64,000 bases of DNA, from positions 3,790,522 to 3,854,521 of the forward strand of contig OX638329.1 of NCBI GenBank assembly GCA_951812755.1, read 5' to 3'. Source of the stretch: an uncultured Latescibacterota bacterium (lineage in GTDB: Bacteria > Latescibacterota > UBA2968). A program made the position numbers and the translations under genes. Below, in pieces: positions 51,281 to 58,118 of this stretch. Each line of letters begins with the position of its first letter. The stretch's first letter is position 1. The notes under the pieces are model-generated. The model searched no databases and was not told the DNA's origin. It saw only the letters and a list, made by a program, of their open reading frames with translations.

Positions 51281-52102
51281 ATGTCACTTCACGAACCCTT
51301 TACTGAAGAAGAACTATCGCCGATTCTCGAAGATTTTTACAAAAACGGCGCGACCATCATCCGAAACGTCTTGTCCCGGGAAGAATGCGAGCAAATATGC
51401 AGACGCGTCGATCAGATCTTTGCAGAACCCTATTTCGCCGAAATGCGAAACGTAAAAATCAAACCACAGCACAACGGCAAAGAACCCATCGTTGTGCATC
51501 GGCTATTTGAATGCGACCGGATGTTCCGCGACCTGCTCGTGCGCGAGCCTGTCATATCTATTGCCGAAACAGTCCTCGGTCCCCAGTGCCATTGCATGGC
51601 GCAGGGATGCATCTTGAACCGCACGGATCTGGGCATTAACCGCTTTCACGTAGATGACAGCCTGGAATTTCCAATTACGGACGACAATATCAGCAGCCAT
51701 GACAAGCGTCTTCAAATGCCCGTTTTTCGCATGTCGTTCCAGATCGCCCTGACAGACCAGGACGAAGACCAGTATGGACCCAGCCAATTCGTGCCCGGCA
51801 GCCACTATGCGGGCAGACAACCCAACGATCCAGAAAATCCAACCTTCGACGGACAAGGTCCCAAATCTCTGCACATGAAAGCGGGTGACCTCTACCTCCT
51901 GAGCAGCCAAACCTGGCACCGCGGCGCCCCCAATACATCCGATCGCGTCCGCTACCTCTTTCACCAGGTCTATAGTCAGCGTTTCGTCGCCCAGCGATTC
52001 TGGCCCTATCTCAACTATCACATGCCCGATTACGTCCTCGAAGGCGCCGACGAACGCCTCCTCCGCGTTCTCGGAAAACACCCCGAAATGGCTTATGGAT
52101 AA
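51281..52102 (+). CDS. PhyH-family protein, H-x-D type
   Basis: A 273-residue PhyH-family oxygenase with an apparently intact iron site: His123-Val-Asp125 in NRFHVDDSLEF, and distal His213 in SQTWHRGAPNTSDRVRY with Arg222/224 for 2-oxoglutarate. The middle motif is FVPGSHYAGRQ. It is the last gene of the exporter operon, 15 bases after the sulfatase, with GAGGA upstream. It is thus the one PhyH in the operon that should be a conventional hydroxylase. No clear terminator follows; the next feature is a minus-strand helicase remnant. Confidence 0.82.
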   Translation: MSLHEPFTEEELSPILEDFYKNGATIIRNVLSREECEQICRRVDQIFAEPYFAEMRNVKIKPQHNGKEPIVVHRLFECDRMFRDLLVREPVISIAETVLGPQCHCMAQGCILNRTDLGINRFHVDDSLEFPITDDNISSHDKRLQMPVFRMSFQIALTDQDEDQYGPSQFVPGSHYAGRQPNDPENPTFDGQGPKSLHMKAGDLYLLSSQTWHRGAPNTSDRVRYLFHQVYSQRFVAQRFWPYLNYHMPDYVLEGADERLLRVLGKHPEMAYG

Positions 52103-52106
52103 GGCA

Positions 52107-52477
52107 TTACATCTGCAGGTCATCCAGGAACTCCGAAGCAGGTGTAACCCCCGTGATCAATAAGTGATCCCGAGCGCGTGTGCATGCGACATAGAGCAAG
52201 TGCCTCTCTGTATCGTAAACCTCTTCGAGATCCGCACTATCCGCAACTGTCTCAATCCGATCCTGTAGCGGAATAACCTCATCGTCACACGCCATCACTA
52301 CGACAGCGCGAAACTCCAATCCCTTCGCCAGATGCATCGTGCTTATCGATACGCAGTCCTTGTCCTTCCCATCGAGTTCATCTGCAGATCAAAGGCCGTG
52401 GTTTTCACGGCCTTCTGTTCATTCCCGGTCAGCCTGGCGAGACTATCGGTGAAAGTATGGGCGATGCGGAAATTCAT
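52107..52477 (-). pseudogene. Internally deleted UvrD-type DNA helicase remnant
   Basis: Two ends of one gene are joined. From ATG 52477 the minus strand reads MNFRIAHTFTDSLARL, then TGNEQKAVKTTAFDLQ, the N-terminus of a helicase family with a toxin-like leading domain. At about 52385 it passes, in another frame, to the C-terminal helicase part: ISTMHLAKGLEFRAVVVM, EVYDTERHLLYVACTRARDH and ASEFLDDLQM with a normal stop at 52107. The whole central helicase region (several hundred residues) is missing. CTGCAG marks the junction area. It is non-functional; it records a past intact gene here. Confidence 0.75.
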
Positions 52478-52699
52478 TAATTATTCACTTTTATGGTCCA
52501 GTCTCTCAGCAACACTTTTGCGCTCGGTGAGCATAGTCCTGATGTCTGCTTAACTCAAGCCTCCGAAAAAAAAGCCCCAAGGGATCGGTCTCGCTCATGA
52601 TCATCCTCGCTGTGCGAGAGGAGCAAGACGTACTGCCAGGGGGCGAATGTGAATCAAAAATTGGGCTTTTCAGCACCTGTGGTCTATCCCTCAGATGAT
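52478..52699. other. Gap with no gene
   Basis: No ORF with a ribosome site was found. AAAAGCCC near 52564 and GGGCTTTT near 52670 are inverted but more than 90 bases apart and do not form a convincing terminator. Read on the minus strand, CCCTTGGGGCTTTTTTTT is only weakly hairpin-like. Confidence 0.4.
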
Positions 52700-52816
52700 C
52701 TACCCCTTAGATTCATTGTTATACCGTTTTCTCGTGCTCATAATGGACCAGGTAGCTACACCAATACCCATTATTGCAACCAAAATTGAGACTATGATAA
52801 GGATAGTTTCAAACAT
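52700..52816 (-). CDS. Small single-helix membrane protein (38 residues)
   Basis: ATG 52816 is preceded by AGGAGGAATAAA, a strong ribosome site that overlaps the end of the upstream gene's coding region. The peptide begins MFETILIIVSILVAIMG, continues with a hydrophobic helix to about residue 25 and ends in a charged tail (TRKRYNNESKG). The start is 1 base after the stop of the 134-residue membrane protein, so the two form a small operon. Too short for a family assignment; it may be an accessory subunit of its neighbour. Confidence 0.6.
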   Translation of the reverse strand: MFETILIIVSILVAIMGIGVATWSIMSTRKRYNNESKG

Positions 52817-52817
52817 T

Positions 52818-53222
52818 TTATTCCTCCTCAACCAGTTTCGATACTCTATCATATACGGAGAAACTCAAGAGAAACGACACAAGACTGGAGACCATAGAAA
52901 TATATTTTATGGTCTCCCCCCTGATCAATCCAGGGTTAGACTGTCCCAATAAGTAAGCCGTGAATAAGACACTATAGAGTGATATAAAACCAATTGAGAT
53001 CCCGTTTTGAATTGTTTTCCAAGATTTTTCGTGATCATTGAAATGCTCTATCTCATTGATATTGGATATATGTAAGATCAATCCAAACGCCACGAAGTCT
53101 GAGGCGTTGAAGATGTCCATCGTTCTGTCCTGTGAGATAAACCATATCAATATTCGCAAGAGAGCAGGTATGACACCTACAAGCACAGTATATATGAGCC
53201 ACTTAATTTTTATATTTGCCAT
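52818..53222 (-). CDS. Unknown four-helix membrane protein
   Basis: A 134-residue protein with four predicted membrane helices: about 7-28 (KWLIYTVLVGVIPALLRILI), 42-55 (FVAFGLILHI), 72-92 (GISIGFISLYSVLFTAYLLG) and 105-122 (SMVSSLVSFLLSFSVYD). The loop between helices 2 and 3 is charged (EIEHFNDHEKSWK). I do not recognise the family. It is more A/T rich than the surrounding genes. Followed at once by a 38-residue single-helix gene. A weak GAAGGA site precedes the ATG. Confidence 0.55.
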   Translation of the reverse strand: MANIKIKWLIYTVLVGVIPALLRILIWFISQDRTMDIFNASDFVAFGLILHISNINEIEHFNDHEKSWKTIQNGISIGFISLYSVLFTAYLLGQSNPGLIRGETIKYISMVSSLVSFLLSFSVYDRVSKLVEEE

Positions 53223-53401
53223 TAAATTCGCTAAAGATCCTTCTGGTATCTAGTGCATCTCGGCAAAAGAAACTGGTCATATCAATTTGACTTGCGGTTG
53301 TCATTGCGGCATGGTTTAAGCCGCAATCCAGAAGGTTTTGATGTTCACTTCTATATGTCGCAAGACTTACGCCACGATGCACTAGCTTATTCTTTCTGAT
53401 A

Positions 53402-53445
53402 TTGACAAAGTATTATAGAATAGAGTATAAGTCTCGATTTGTCAA
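53402..53445. promoter_or_regulatory. Overlapping divergent promoters sharing an inverted TTGACAAA
   Basis: TTGACAAA (53402-53409) and TTTGTCAA (53438-53445) are perfect inverted repeats 28 bases apart. Each contains a -35 box pointing inward: on the minus strand TTGACA is 17 bases from TATTCT, on the plus strand TTGACA is 18 bases from TATAAG. The minus promoter could drive the membrane-protein pair about 190 bases away. I see no plus-strand gene downstream. The rest of 53223-53508 holds nothing recognisable. Confidence 0.4.
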
Positions 53446-53508
53446 CCCGTGTCCATTTCGATTATAGCCCCCACATACAAGTGCCACTCCCGTGGTTCCT
53501 GCCCGGCA

Positions 53509-53799
53509 TTAGACATTGACCGCCTCCCGCTCTATGTAAGGACGCAGTTCTGCCCGCAACGCCTTGTTTGTGACCAGATCGACCGGATGACCCAACAGAT
53601 CTTCCAGATAGAACTGAGTGCCGAAATAGGTTTTTGAGGTTGCCGGTCCGTCAAAACGGACCAGGATGTCGATATCGCTGTCTTTGGTTACTTGATTGCG
53701 AACAACCGATCTAAACAAGGCGAGTTCTCTGACGCCAAAGCGTTGCGAAAGAATCGGCTTGTGCGTTCGGAGCACATTCAGAACTTCATCTCTATTCAT
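53509..53799 (-). CDS. MNT-type nucleotidyltransferase (MntA-like) with altered GS motif
   Basis: A 96-residue minimal nucleotidyltransferase, the fold of MntA antitoxins in HEPN-MNT modules. The acidic pair Asp42-x-Asp44 (SDIDILVRFD) is present. The usual Gly-Ser before it is Arg30-Ser31 (LALFRSVVR), which may weaken nucleotide binding. Known MntA proteins AMPylate or otherwise modify a HEPN RNase toxin; no HEPN gene is adjacent. It overlaps the end of the upstream AlbA_2 gene by 8 bases, so the two are co-translated. Confidence 0.72.
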   Translation of the reverse strand: MNRDEVLNVLRTHKPILSQRFGVRELALFRSVVRNQVTKDSDIDILVRFDGPATSKTYFGTQFYLEDLLGHPVDLVTNKALRAELRPYIEREAVNV

Positions 53800-55549
53800 C
53801 GGTCCCCCATCTGTTATCCGGGGGCTCGTATTCCAACAGCACCGATTTTCCGATCATCTCAATAAACCGCACAATCCACTCAGAACCGTTGACATCCGTG
53901 AGCCGCAGGGGCTGATTCAATTTGAAGTGAACGGGTTGCTGCTTGCCTTCTTCAATGGCAATATTCGTCGCGTAAAGGTACATGCGATCAAGGTTGTCAA
54001 GGATCGGATTTAGTCGCCCAGTCAAATCGGGCAAATGCCCTGTTCCTTCCGTGAAAATCTCTGATCCACCCATCGGCAACGTATCGAGCTGTACAGAGAG
54101 CGGTTCTGGTGGCTGCCAATCCCGCATGACATGTGCTCTGTACCCTGGCATCGCACAGAAAACCGTGATGGGGAGTTCCGAGTGAAACCCGAAACCGACC
54201 CGCCCAAACGCATCGGTCTCCCCTTCCATCCAGGTCTTGTTGGGATACAACGCAACGACCTTTGCACCCGCGAGTGGCCGACCCTCGGCAGATACGGACA
54301 CTTCACCTTCGATGCCCGTTACCGGCAGACGGGCAGATGGTATTGTCAGACGCAGTTCTGCGCCACCGATCAGTTCGTAGTTTGGGTCGTGCCCTGTCAG
54401 ATCCAGCGTCTGCTCATAGATAATCGGAACACCTTCGCCGCGCTGCTCCAGAAAGTACTGCCGGTCGCCAGCACCAGCGATATCCCCTACCGCGAGCATA
54501 CGGAAGACGGACGCAAGCGTTTCGTTGCGGGTGGCTTGTCGATTTCGCATGGCTTCGATAGGCAGCGTATTGGGCAGGGCACCCGGAGAGCATAACTCAA
54601 GTCTATCGTCGAAGATAAAGAGCCGTATCTTCGCATTCTCCATTGAGTAGTCGCGGTGAACCACGGCGTTGACGATGGCCTCGAACACCGCCCGCGGACT
54701 GAATTGCGGGACCTCCACCCGCCCAGGGTCTTTGCGCGCCGCCACCCGCGTGTTGAGCCTGACAAAATTGACGGTATCGCGGATCTGCTGGTCCAATGGA
54801 CCAGTAATTGACACCGCGTCGTGCTGGCTCGCACGACCAAGCACCGTGCCGCGATAGCGAACGGCTTCGATCATCGCACCGCGTATGTGCTCATCCGGAC
54901 GCGCCGTGCAAAGCAGCACCCCGGCAACTGTTGCGCGGATCACACCGCTGTCATCCTCCCCTACCAGCCCCAGCTTTGTGAGTTGGGCGTCGGCAGGCTC
55001 AGTGGCGCGCGAACTCAAGAAACGGTCCACAAGAGTCGCATCAAGCGTGTTGGGGCCGGTTCCAGTGACAATCGCTTCGTCAGGGCCAAGGAGACCAGAA
55101 CGCCCTCGCCGTTGAAACAGGCGACGCAATGCTTCTGAAGACAACTCCCGCCTGGCACTACCTTGCCGGGAAAGGTATCCCCCGGGACTCTTGTGTACCA
55201 AGGCACTCTGTCCGACTTCGACGACCAACACGGACGAACCATCCGGCAAAGCCAGCCGTTGGGTGACAAATGCCAGCGAGGGACTGATGCTATCCGCACA
55301 AATCTCGCCGACGAAGGCTTCCAACGCATCCATCTGTTTCCGATCCAGTGATCGCACCTCACCGGCGTCCGACACACTGAAGATCAATGTGCCACCAATG
55401 GTGTTGCCAAAAGCGGCCAACTCGTTGGCGACCGTCTCCCGACGAGGCGCGTCAATACGGTTACCAGTGAACAAGACTTCTTTGAACTCGACGCGGCTGT
55501 CCTCGCCAAGTTGGAGTCGCTGTAACAAACTCTCGCTATCCCAGGGCAT
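53792..55549 (-). CDS. AlbA_2 (Schlafen-like) and HATPase_c_4 protein with C-terminal beta domain
   Basis: A 585-residue protein starting at ATG 55549, after AAAGGGGAG. Residues 10-130 form an AlbA_2/divergent AAA-4 domain (EDSRVEFKEVLF, AAFGNTIGGTLIFSVSD, SPGGYLSRQGSARRELS). Residues 150-400 hold a winged-helix stretch and a HATPase_c_4-like ATP domain (FEAIVNAVVHRDYSMENAKIRL, RNETLASVFRMLAVGD, GEGVPIIYE). Residues 405-470 look like a carboxypeptidase-regulatory beta sandwich (GEVSVSAEGRPLAGAKV). The C-terminal 100 residues are unfamiliar. AlbA_2 proteins serve as regulators and in phage-defence-like modules. Its partner here is the overlapping nucleotidyltransferase. Confidence 0.75.
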   Translation of the reverse strand: MPWDSESLLQRLQLGEDSRVEFKEVLFTGNRIDAPRRETVANELAAFGNTIGGTLIFSVSDAGEVRSLDRKQMDALEAFVGEICADSISPSLAFVTQRLALPDGSSVLVVEVGQSALVHKSPGGYLSRQGSARRELSSEALRRLFQRRGRSGLLGPDEAIVTGTGPNTLDATLVDRFLSSRATEPADAQLTKLGLVGEDDSGVIRATVAGVLLCTARPDEHIRGAMIEAVRYRGTVLGRASQHDAVSITGPLDQQIRDTVNFVRLNTRVAARKDPGRVEVPQFSPRAVFEAIVNAVVHRDYSMENAKIRLFIFDDRLELCSPGALPNTLPIEAMRNRQATRNETLASVFRMLAVGDIAGAGDRQYFLEQRGEGVPIIYEQTLDLTGHDPNYELIGGAELRLTIPSARLPVTGIEGEVSVSAEGRPLAGAKVVALYPNKTWMEGETDAFGRVGFGFHSELPITVFCAMPGYRAHVMRDWQPPEPLSVQLDTLPMGGSEIFTEGTGHLPDLTGRLNPILDNLDRMYLYATNIAIEEGKQQPVHFKLNQPLRLTDVNGSEWIVRFIEMIGKSVLLEYEPPDNRWGTDE

Positions 55550-55647
55550 GATCACTCCCCTTTTGCAAACTTCAGCACGCCAGGCCATCAGCGCGTTGCC
55601 GCTTCTTCTTTTGCCTCAAAGTTCGACTGTCCCTAATACAGGTCCCC

Positions 55648-56478
55648 CTACCCGCCCGGCACAAACTGTCGCAAATAGTTCACAGCTTTGGGAACCGCTG
55701 TCTCTTCTGCCTCTTCATCCTGTCCCTCATACACAATCGACACCCAGCCGTTATAATTCACGCCATTCAAAATCTCAAAAATGCGCGGATAATTCAGCCA
55801 GACCTCTTCTCCCGTACTGATGCGATAGACCTTTGCGCGAACATGCACGGCAAGAGGGGCTGTCTCCGCAATACTCCCATAGAAATCCAATGCCGGATCT
55901 TCAGTGCCGCGCTGACCACTCGAACCCGGCGACCCGACGTATTGTCCCGTATCCAGAATATGCGACAAATAGGGATTATCGACCGTCTCGAGAATCCGGC
56001 GCACATCTTTACCCGTGCGCGTAACACACCCGTGATTGTGATTGTGTAAGCCCAGAACAATACCTTTTTGTTGCCCGTACTCTGCGACCTCCTGCATACA
56101 GGGCATCATGCGATCCCACACCTGTTCTTCCGGCTCGTCATTGCGATTCCACGCCGCAAAAATCCGCACGAGTGGCACCCCCATAAACTCTGCAACATCG
56201 ACCCAGTGCTTGACAGTATCTATCACCTCCTGCAATTCTTCCTGGGGCCTGCCAAAATCATTGCTCACACCGAGATACGAAATCGCCAAACCCCGCCTGA
56301 GACAGCGCATGCGAATATCCCGCAAATACGCCGGGTCTTCAGATTCAAACGCGCGGGTGTGAATATCAATTCCATCCAGACGCAGATCATAAGCTTTGCC
56401 AATAAACCCCGCCATATCGGTCTCGCCAGCAGTGAACTGATCTTTGTAGCTCAGAGACATACAACCCAATTTCATCAT
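55648..56478 (-). CDS. Sugar phosphate isomerase/epimerase-like TIM-barrel protein
   Basis: A 276-residue xylose-isomerase-like barrel protein. The start is MKLGCMSLSYKDQF-like; ATG 56478 is followed at once by a second ATG and has AAAGGA 9 bases upstream. Metal-ligand features of the family include Glu/Asp/His-rich strand ends: VPLVRIFAAW, IVLGLHNHNHG, HILDTGQYVGSPG, VHVRAKVY and WVSIVYEGQDEEAE. Such proteins isomerise or epimerise sugars or inositol derivatives. It is followed by a class V PLP enzyme gene after a gap with hairpin repeats. Confidence 0.78.
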   Translation of the reverse strand: MMKLGCMSLSYKDQFTAGETDMAGFIGKAYDLRLDGIDIHTRAFESEDPAYLRDIRMRCLRRGLAISYLGVSNDFGRPQEELQEVIDTVKHWVDVAEFMGVPLVRIFAAWNRNDEPEEQVWDRMMPCMQEVAEYGQQKGIVLGLHNHNHGCVTRTGKDVRRILETVDNPYLSHILDTGQYVGSPGSSGQRGTEDPALDFYGSIAETAPLAVHVRAKVYRISTGEEVWLNYPRIFEILNGVNYNGWVSIVYEGQDEEAEETAVPKAVNYLRQFVPGG

Positions 56479-56501
56479 GGCTAACATCCTTTCTTAAAAA
56501 C

Positions 56502-56548
56502 GGGCGGGTTTGAGCGGCGTACAACTGCGACAGCAGTTCAACCCGCCC
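56502..56548. repeat. Hairpin GGGCGGGTT / AACCCGCCC with inner hairpin
   Basis: A 9-bp perfect outer stem (56502-56510 and 56540-56548) encloses GCGGCGTACAACTGCGACAG, which carries an inner ACTGC/GCAGT stem. The inner block is a short relative of the 37-bp repeat at 33432. It lies just upstream of the sugar isomerase start in the minus direction. Confidence 0.55.
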
Positions 56549-56587
56549 CTACATTTTTATCTGCGTTATCTGCGAAAAACGCTCAAA

Positions 56588-56624
56588 TGAACTGGCCTGA
56601 GAGGCGGCCAGTTGTACCCCGCTC
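56588..56624 (-). repeat. 37-bp hairpin repeat, inverted copy
   Basis: An exact reverse complement of 33432-33468. It ends 1 base inside the stop codon of the class V PLP enzyme gene. Together with the 56502-56548 hairpin it fills the gap between that gene and the isomerase gene, and may also act as a transcription barrier. Confidence 0.8.
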
Positions 56625-57771
56625 ACTCGCGTTTTTTTCTGCGGATTACTTCATTCAGCGCATCGAGCAGTCGCGCCACATCATCGCTACCATTGTACAA
56701 ATGCGTAGAAACGCGCACCCGCCCAAACTCGCCCCAGCAAAAAACATTGCGCTCTTCAAGGCGATAGACCATCTCGCGGCCATCTTCGCACGCAAAACAG
56801 GTATTGCCTGACCGCGCTTCTCGCTTATTTGGCGAAATAACCTCATAGCCCAACTTCTTAAGCCCTCGGGACACCTGCTCGGACAAATCGCGTGCGTGAT
56901 TCTCAATCTTCTCAGGACCAATATCTAAAATCACGCCCAGCGCGTGATCCAGGTGCATAATCACCTGCATAGCAGGATTGCCCGGTTCGAGTTTTTCCGG
57001 CATAGGTTGCTCGGCAACCTCGGGATCGCGCTCGGCGGTTTGTTCGGGCCATACTTTGAGATTATGCCAGCCAAAACACGTCGATGCGACCTGCTCTTCC
57101 GCGCGTTCGCTCAAATAACAAGGCGCCGTGCCGTGCGTTGCCAAAAGCCATTTGTAACTGCTGCTCACCGTGAGATCGGTCAACTGCGCTGGCACGCGCA
57201 AAACACCCGAAGAATGCGTGGCATCAACTGCAAATAACGCACCTTTCTTCCATGCACCCTCAGAGAGTTGCGCCAAATTCAAACACTGCCCCGTATAAAA
57301 CCCCACATGGCTGACAGCGAGAACGCGCGTGCGGGAATCAACAGCGTCGAGGAGATCCCCTTCGCGCACCCGCCACTGCTTGTGCGGCACCAATCGAACT
57401 TCAACGCCTCTGGATCGCAAATGCTTCCACGCATACGCCACAGAGGGAAACTCGAGGTTATTGGTCACAATATTATCGCCGTGCTGCCAGTCCAACCCCC
57501 GTGAAAACCAGCCCATACCCTCGGCAGCAGAAGGCATAAACGCAATGCGATTCGCTGGCACATTCCAGAGCTGCCCCATGCGATTGCGGCAGCGTTCTCC
57601 GCGGTCGTAAATTTTATCGCGGCCCTTGTGCGACCCACCCTTGAATTTGGCAAATTCGGCATATACCTCAGCCTGACTTTTGAGCCACGGAGATTCGCCC
57701 CCCGTACACAGATGCGTCATGCCTTCAATACCTTCAAAAGCATCGGGTGAAAGAAGAGGTGCAATTGTCAA
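56623..57771 (-). CDS. Class V aminotransferase-fold PLP enzyme
   Basis: A 382-residue enzyme of the cysteine desulfurase/isopenicillin-N epimerase group. It shows the PLP Asp-Ala-Thr-His motif in FAVDATHSSGVLR and the Schiff-base Lys in SSSYKWLLATHG. The C-terminal small domain reads NTCFACEDGREMVYRLEERN and FGRVRVSTHLYN. It starts at TTG 57771, 6 bases after AAAGGAG. No conserved cysteine loop of IscS/SufS is evident, so cofactor sulfur transfer is not assured. The 37-bp repeat abuts its stop. Real substrate unknown. Confidence 0.78.
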   Translation of the reverse strand: MTIAPLLSPDAFEGIEGMTHLCTGGESPWLKSQAEVYAEFAKFKGGSHKGRDKIYDRGERCRNRMGQLWNVPANRIAFMPSAAEGMGWFSRGLDWQHGDNIVTNNLEFPSVAYAWKHLRSRGVEVRLVPHKQWRVREGDLLDAVDSRTRVLAVSHVGFYTGQCLNLAQLSEGAWKKGALFAVDATHSSGVLRVPAQLTDLTVSSSYKWLLATHGTAPCYLSERAEEQVASTCFGWHNLKVWPEQTAERDPEVAEQPMPEKLEPGNPAMQVIMHLDHALGVILDIGPEKIENHARDLSEQVSRGLKKLGYEVISPNKREARSGNTCFACEDGREMVYRLEERNVFCWGEFGRVRVSTHLYNGSDDVARLLDALNEVIRRKKRE

Positions 57772-57853
57772 AAGAACTCCTTTCTCTGATATTGATCAAC
57801 AAACCAATCGTCCCCAATATAGCCCGTATCTCCGATTCATCCACCAATAAAAT

Positions 57854-57877
57854 AAGGGTCGTGAAGTCACGACCCTT
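57854..57877 (-). terminator. Terminator of the tRNA-Glu transcript
   Basis: AAGGGTCGTGA and TCACGACCCTT form an 11-bp perfect stem with a tight loop. On the minus strand the stem is followed by TATTTTATT. It lies 20 bases beyond the tRNA 3' end. Confidence 0.7.
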
Positions 57878-57897
57878 TGAATGACACACAATATTAA

Positions 57898-57972
57898 TGG
57901 CGACCCCGAGGGGAATCGAACCCCCGTTGCCGGGATGAAAACCCGGTGTCCTAACCACTGAACGACGGGGTC
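57898..57972 (-). tRNA. tRNA-Glu (anticodon TTC)
   Basis: Read on the minus strand, the gene starts GACCCCGTCG and folds into a full cloverleaf. The acceptor stem is GACCCCG / CGGGGTC, the D arm holds GTTCAGTGGTTAGGAC, the anticodon stem CCGGG and CCCGG encloses TTTTCAT, and the T arm is CGGGGGTTCGATTCCCC. The discriminator G and the CCA end (57900-57898) are encoded. Length 75 bases. The extra GGC/GCC next to the acceptor can also pair. Confidence 0.95.
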
Positions 57973-57988
57973 GCCTCATAGAGAGGAA

Positions 57989-58017
57989 AATATATACAAA
58001 ACCCAAAAACGAAGCAA
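57989..58017 (-). promoter_or_regulatory. Promoter of tRNA-Glu
   Basis: On the minus strand TTGCTT (58017-58012) and TATATT (57994-57989) are 17 bases apart. The tRNA begins 17 bases beyond the -10 box. Confidence 0.6.
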
Positions 58018-58049
58018 GACAGAATATAAAAAAATAAAATCCTCGCATC

Positions 58050-58078
58050 TTGACAAAATTGTACTCCCGCTATACACT
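58050..58078 (+). promoter_or_regulatory. Promoter of the 2-hydroxyacid dehydrogenase gene
   Basis: A perfect -35 box TTGACA (58050-58055) is 17 bases from TACACT (58073-58078). The coding region begins at 58119, 40 bases further, after AAAGGA. Confidence 0.6.
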
Positions 58079-58118
58079 ATATTTCAACATAACAAAACAA
58101 CAATAGAAAGGACGTACT

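Noticed and set aside
52561-52690. Possible non-coding RNA with AAAAGCCC/GGGCTTTT ends
   Set aside because: Only 8 bp of pairing over more than 90 bases and no internal stem set or promoter that I could support.
52695-52952. 85-codon plus-strand ORF
   Set aside because: Antisense to the 38-residue gene and the end of the four-helix gene, which have strong ribosome sites and membrane-protein character.
53509-53799. Classical HEPN-MNT toxin-antitoxin pair
   Set aside because: No HEPN-type gene is adjacent on either side; the overlapping gene is an AlbA_2 protein.
56623-57771. iscS/sufS cysteine desulfurase
   Set aside because: The PLP fold agrees, but no Fe-S assembly genes are near and the active-site cysteine loop is not evident.
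57898-57972. Integration site of a genomic island at the tRNA-Glu gene
   Set aside because: No integrase is near, and I found no repeat of the tRNA 3' end in the window.
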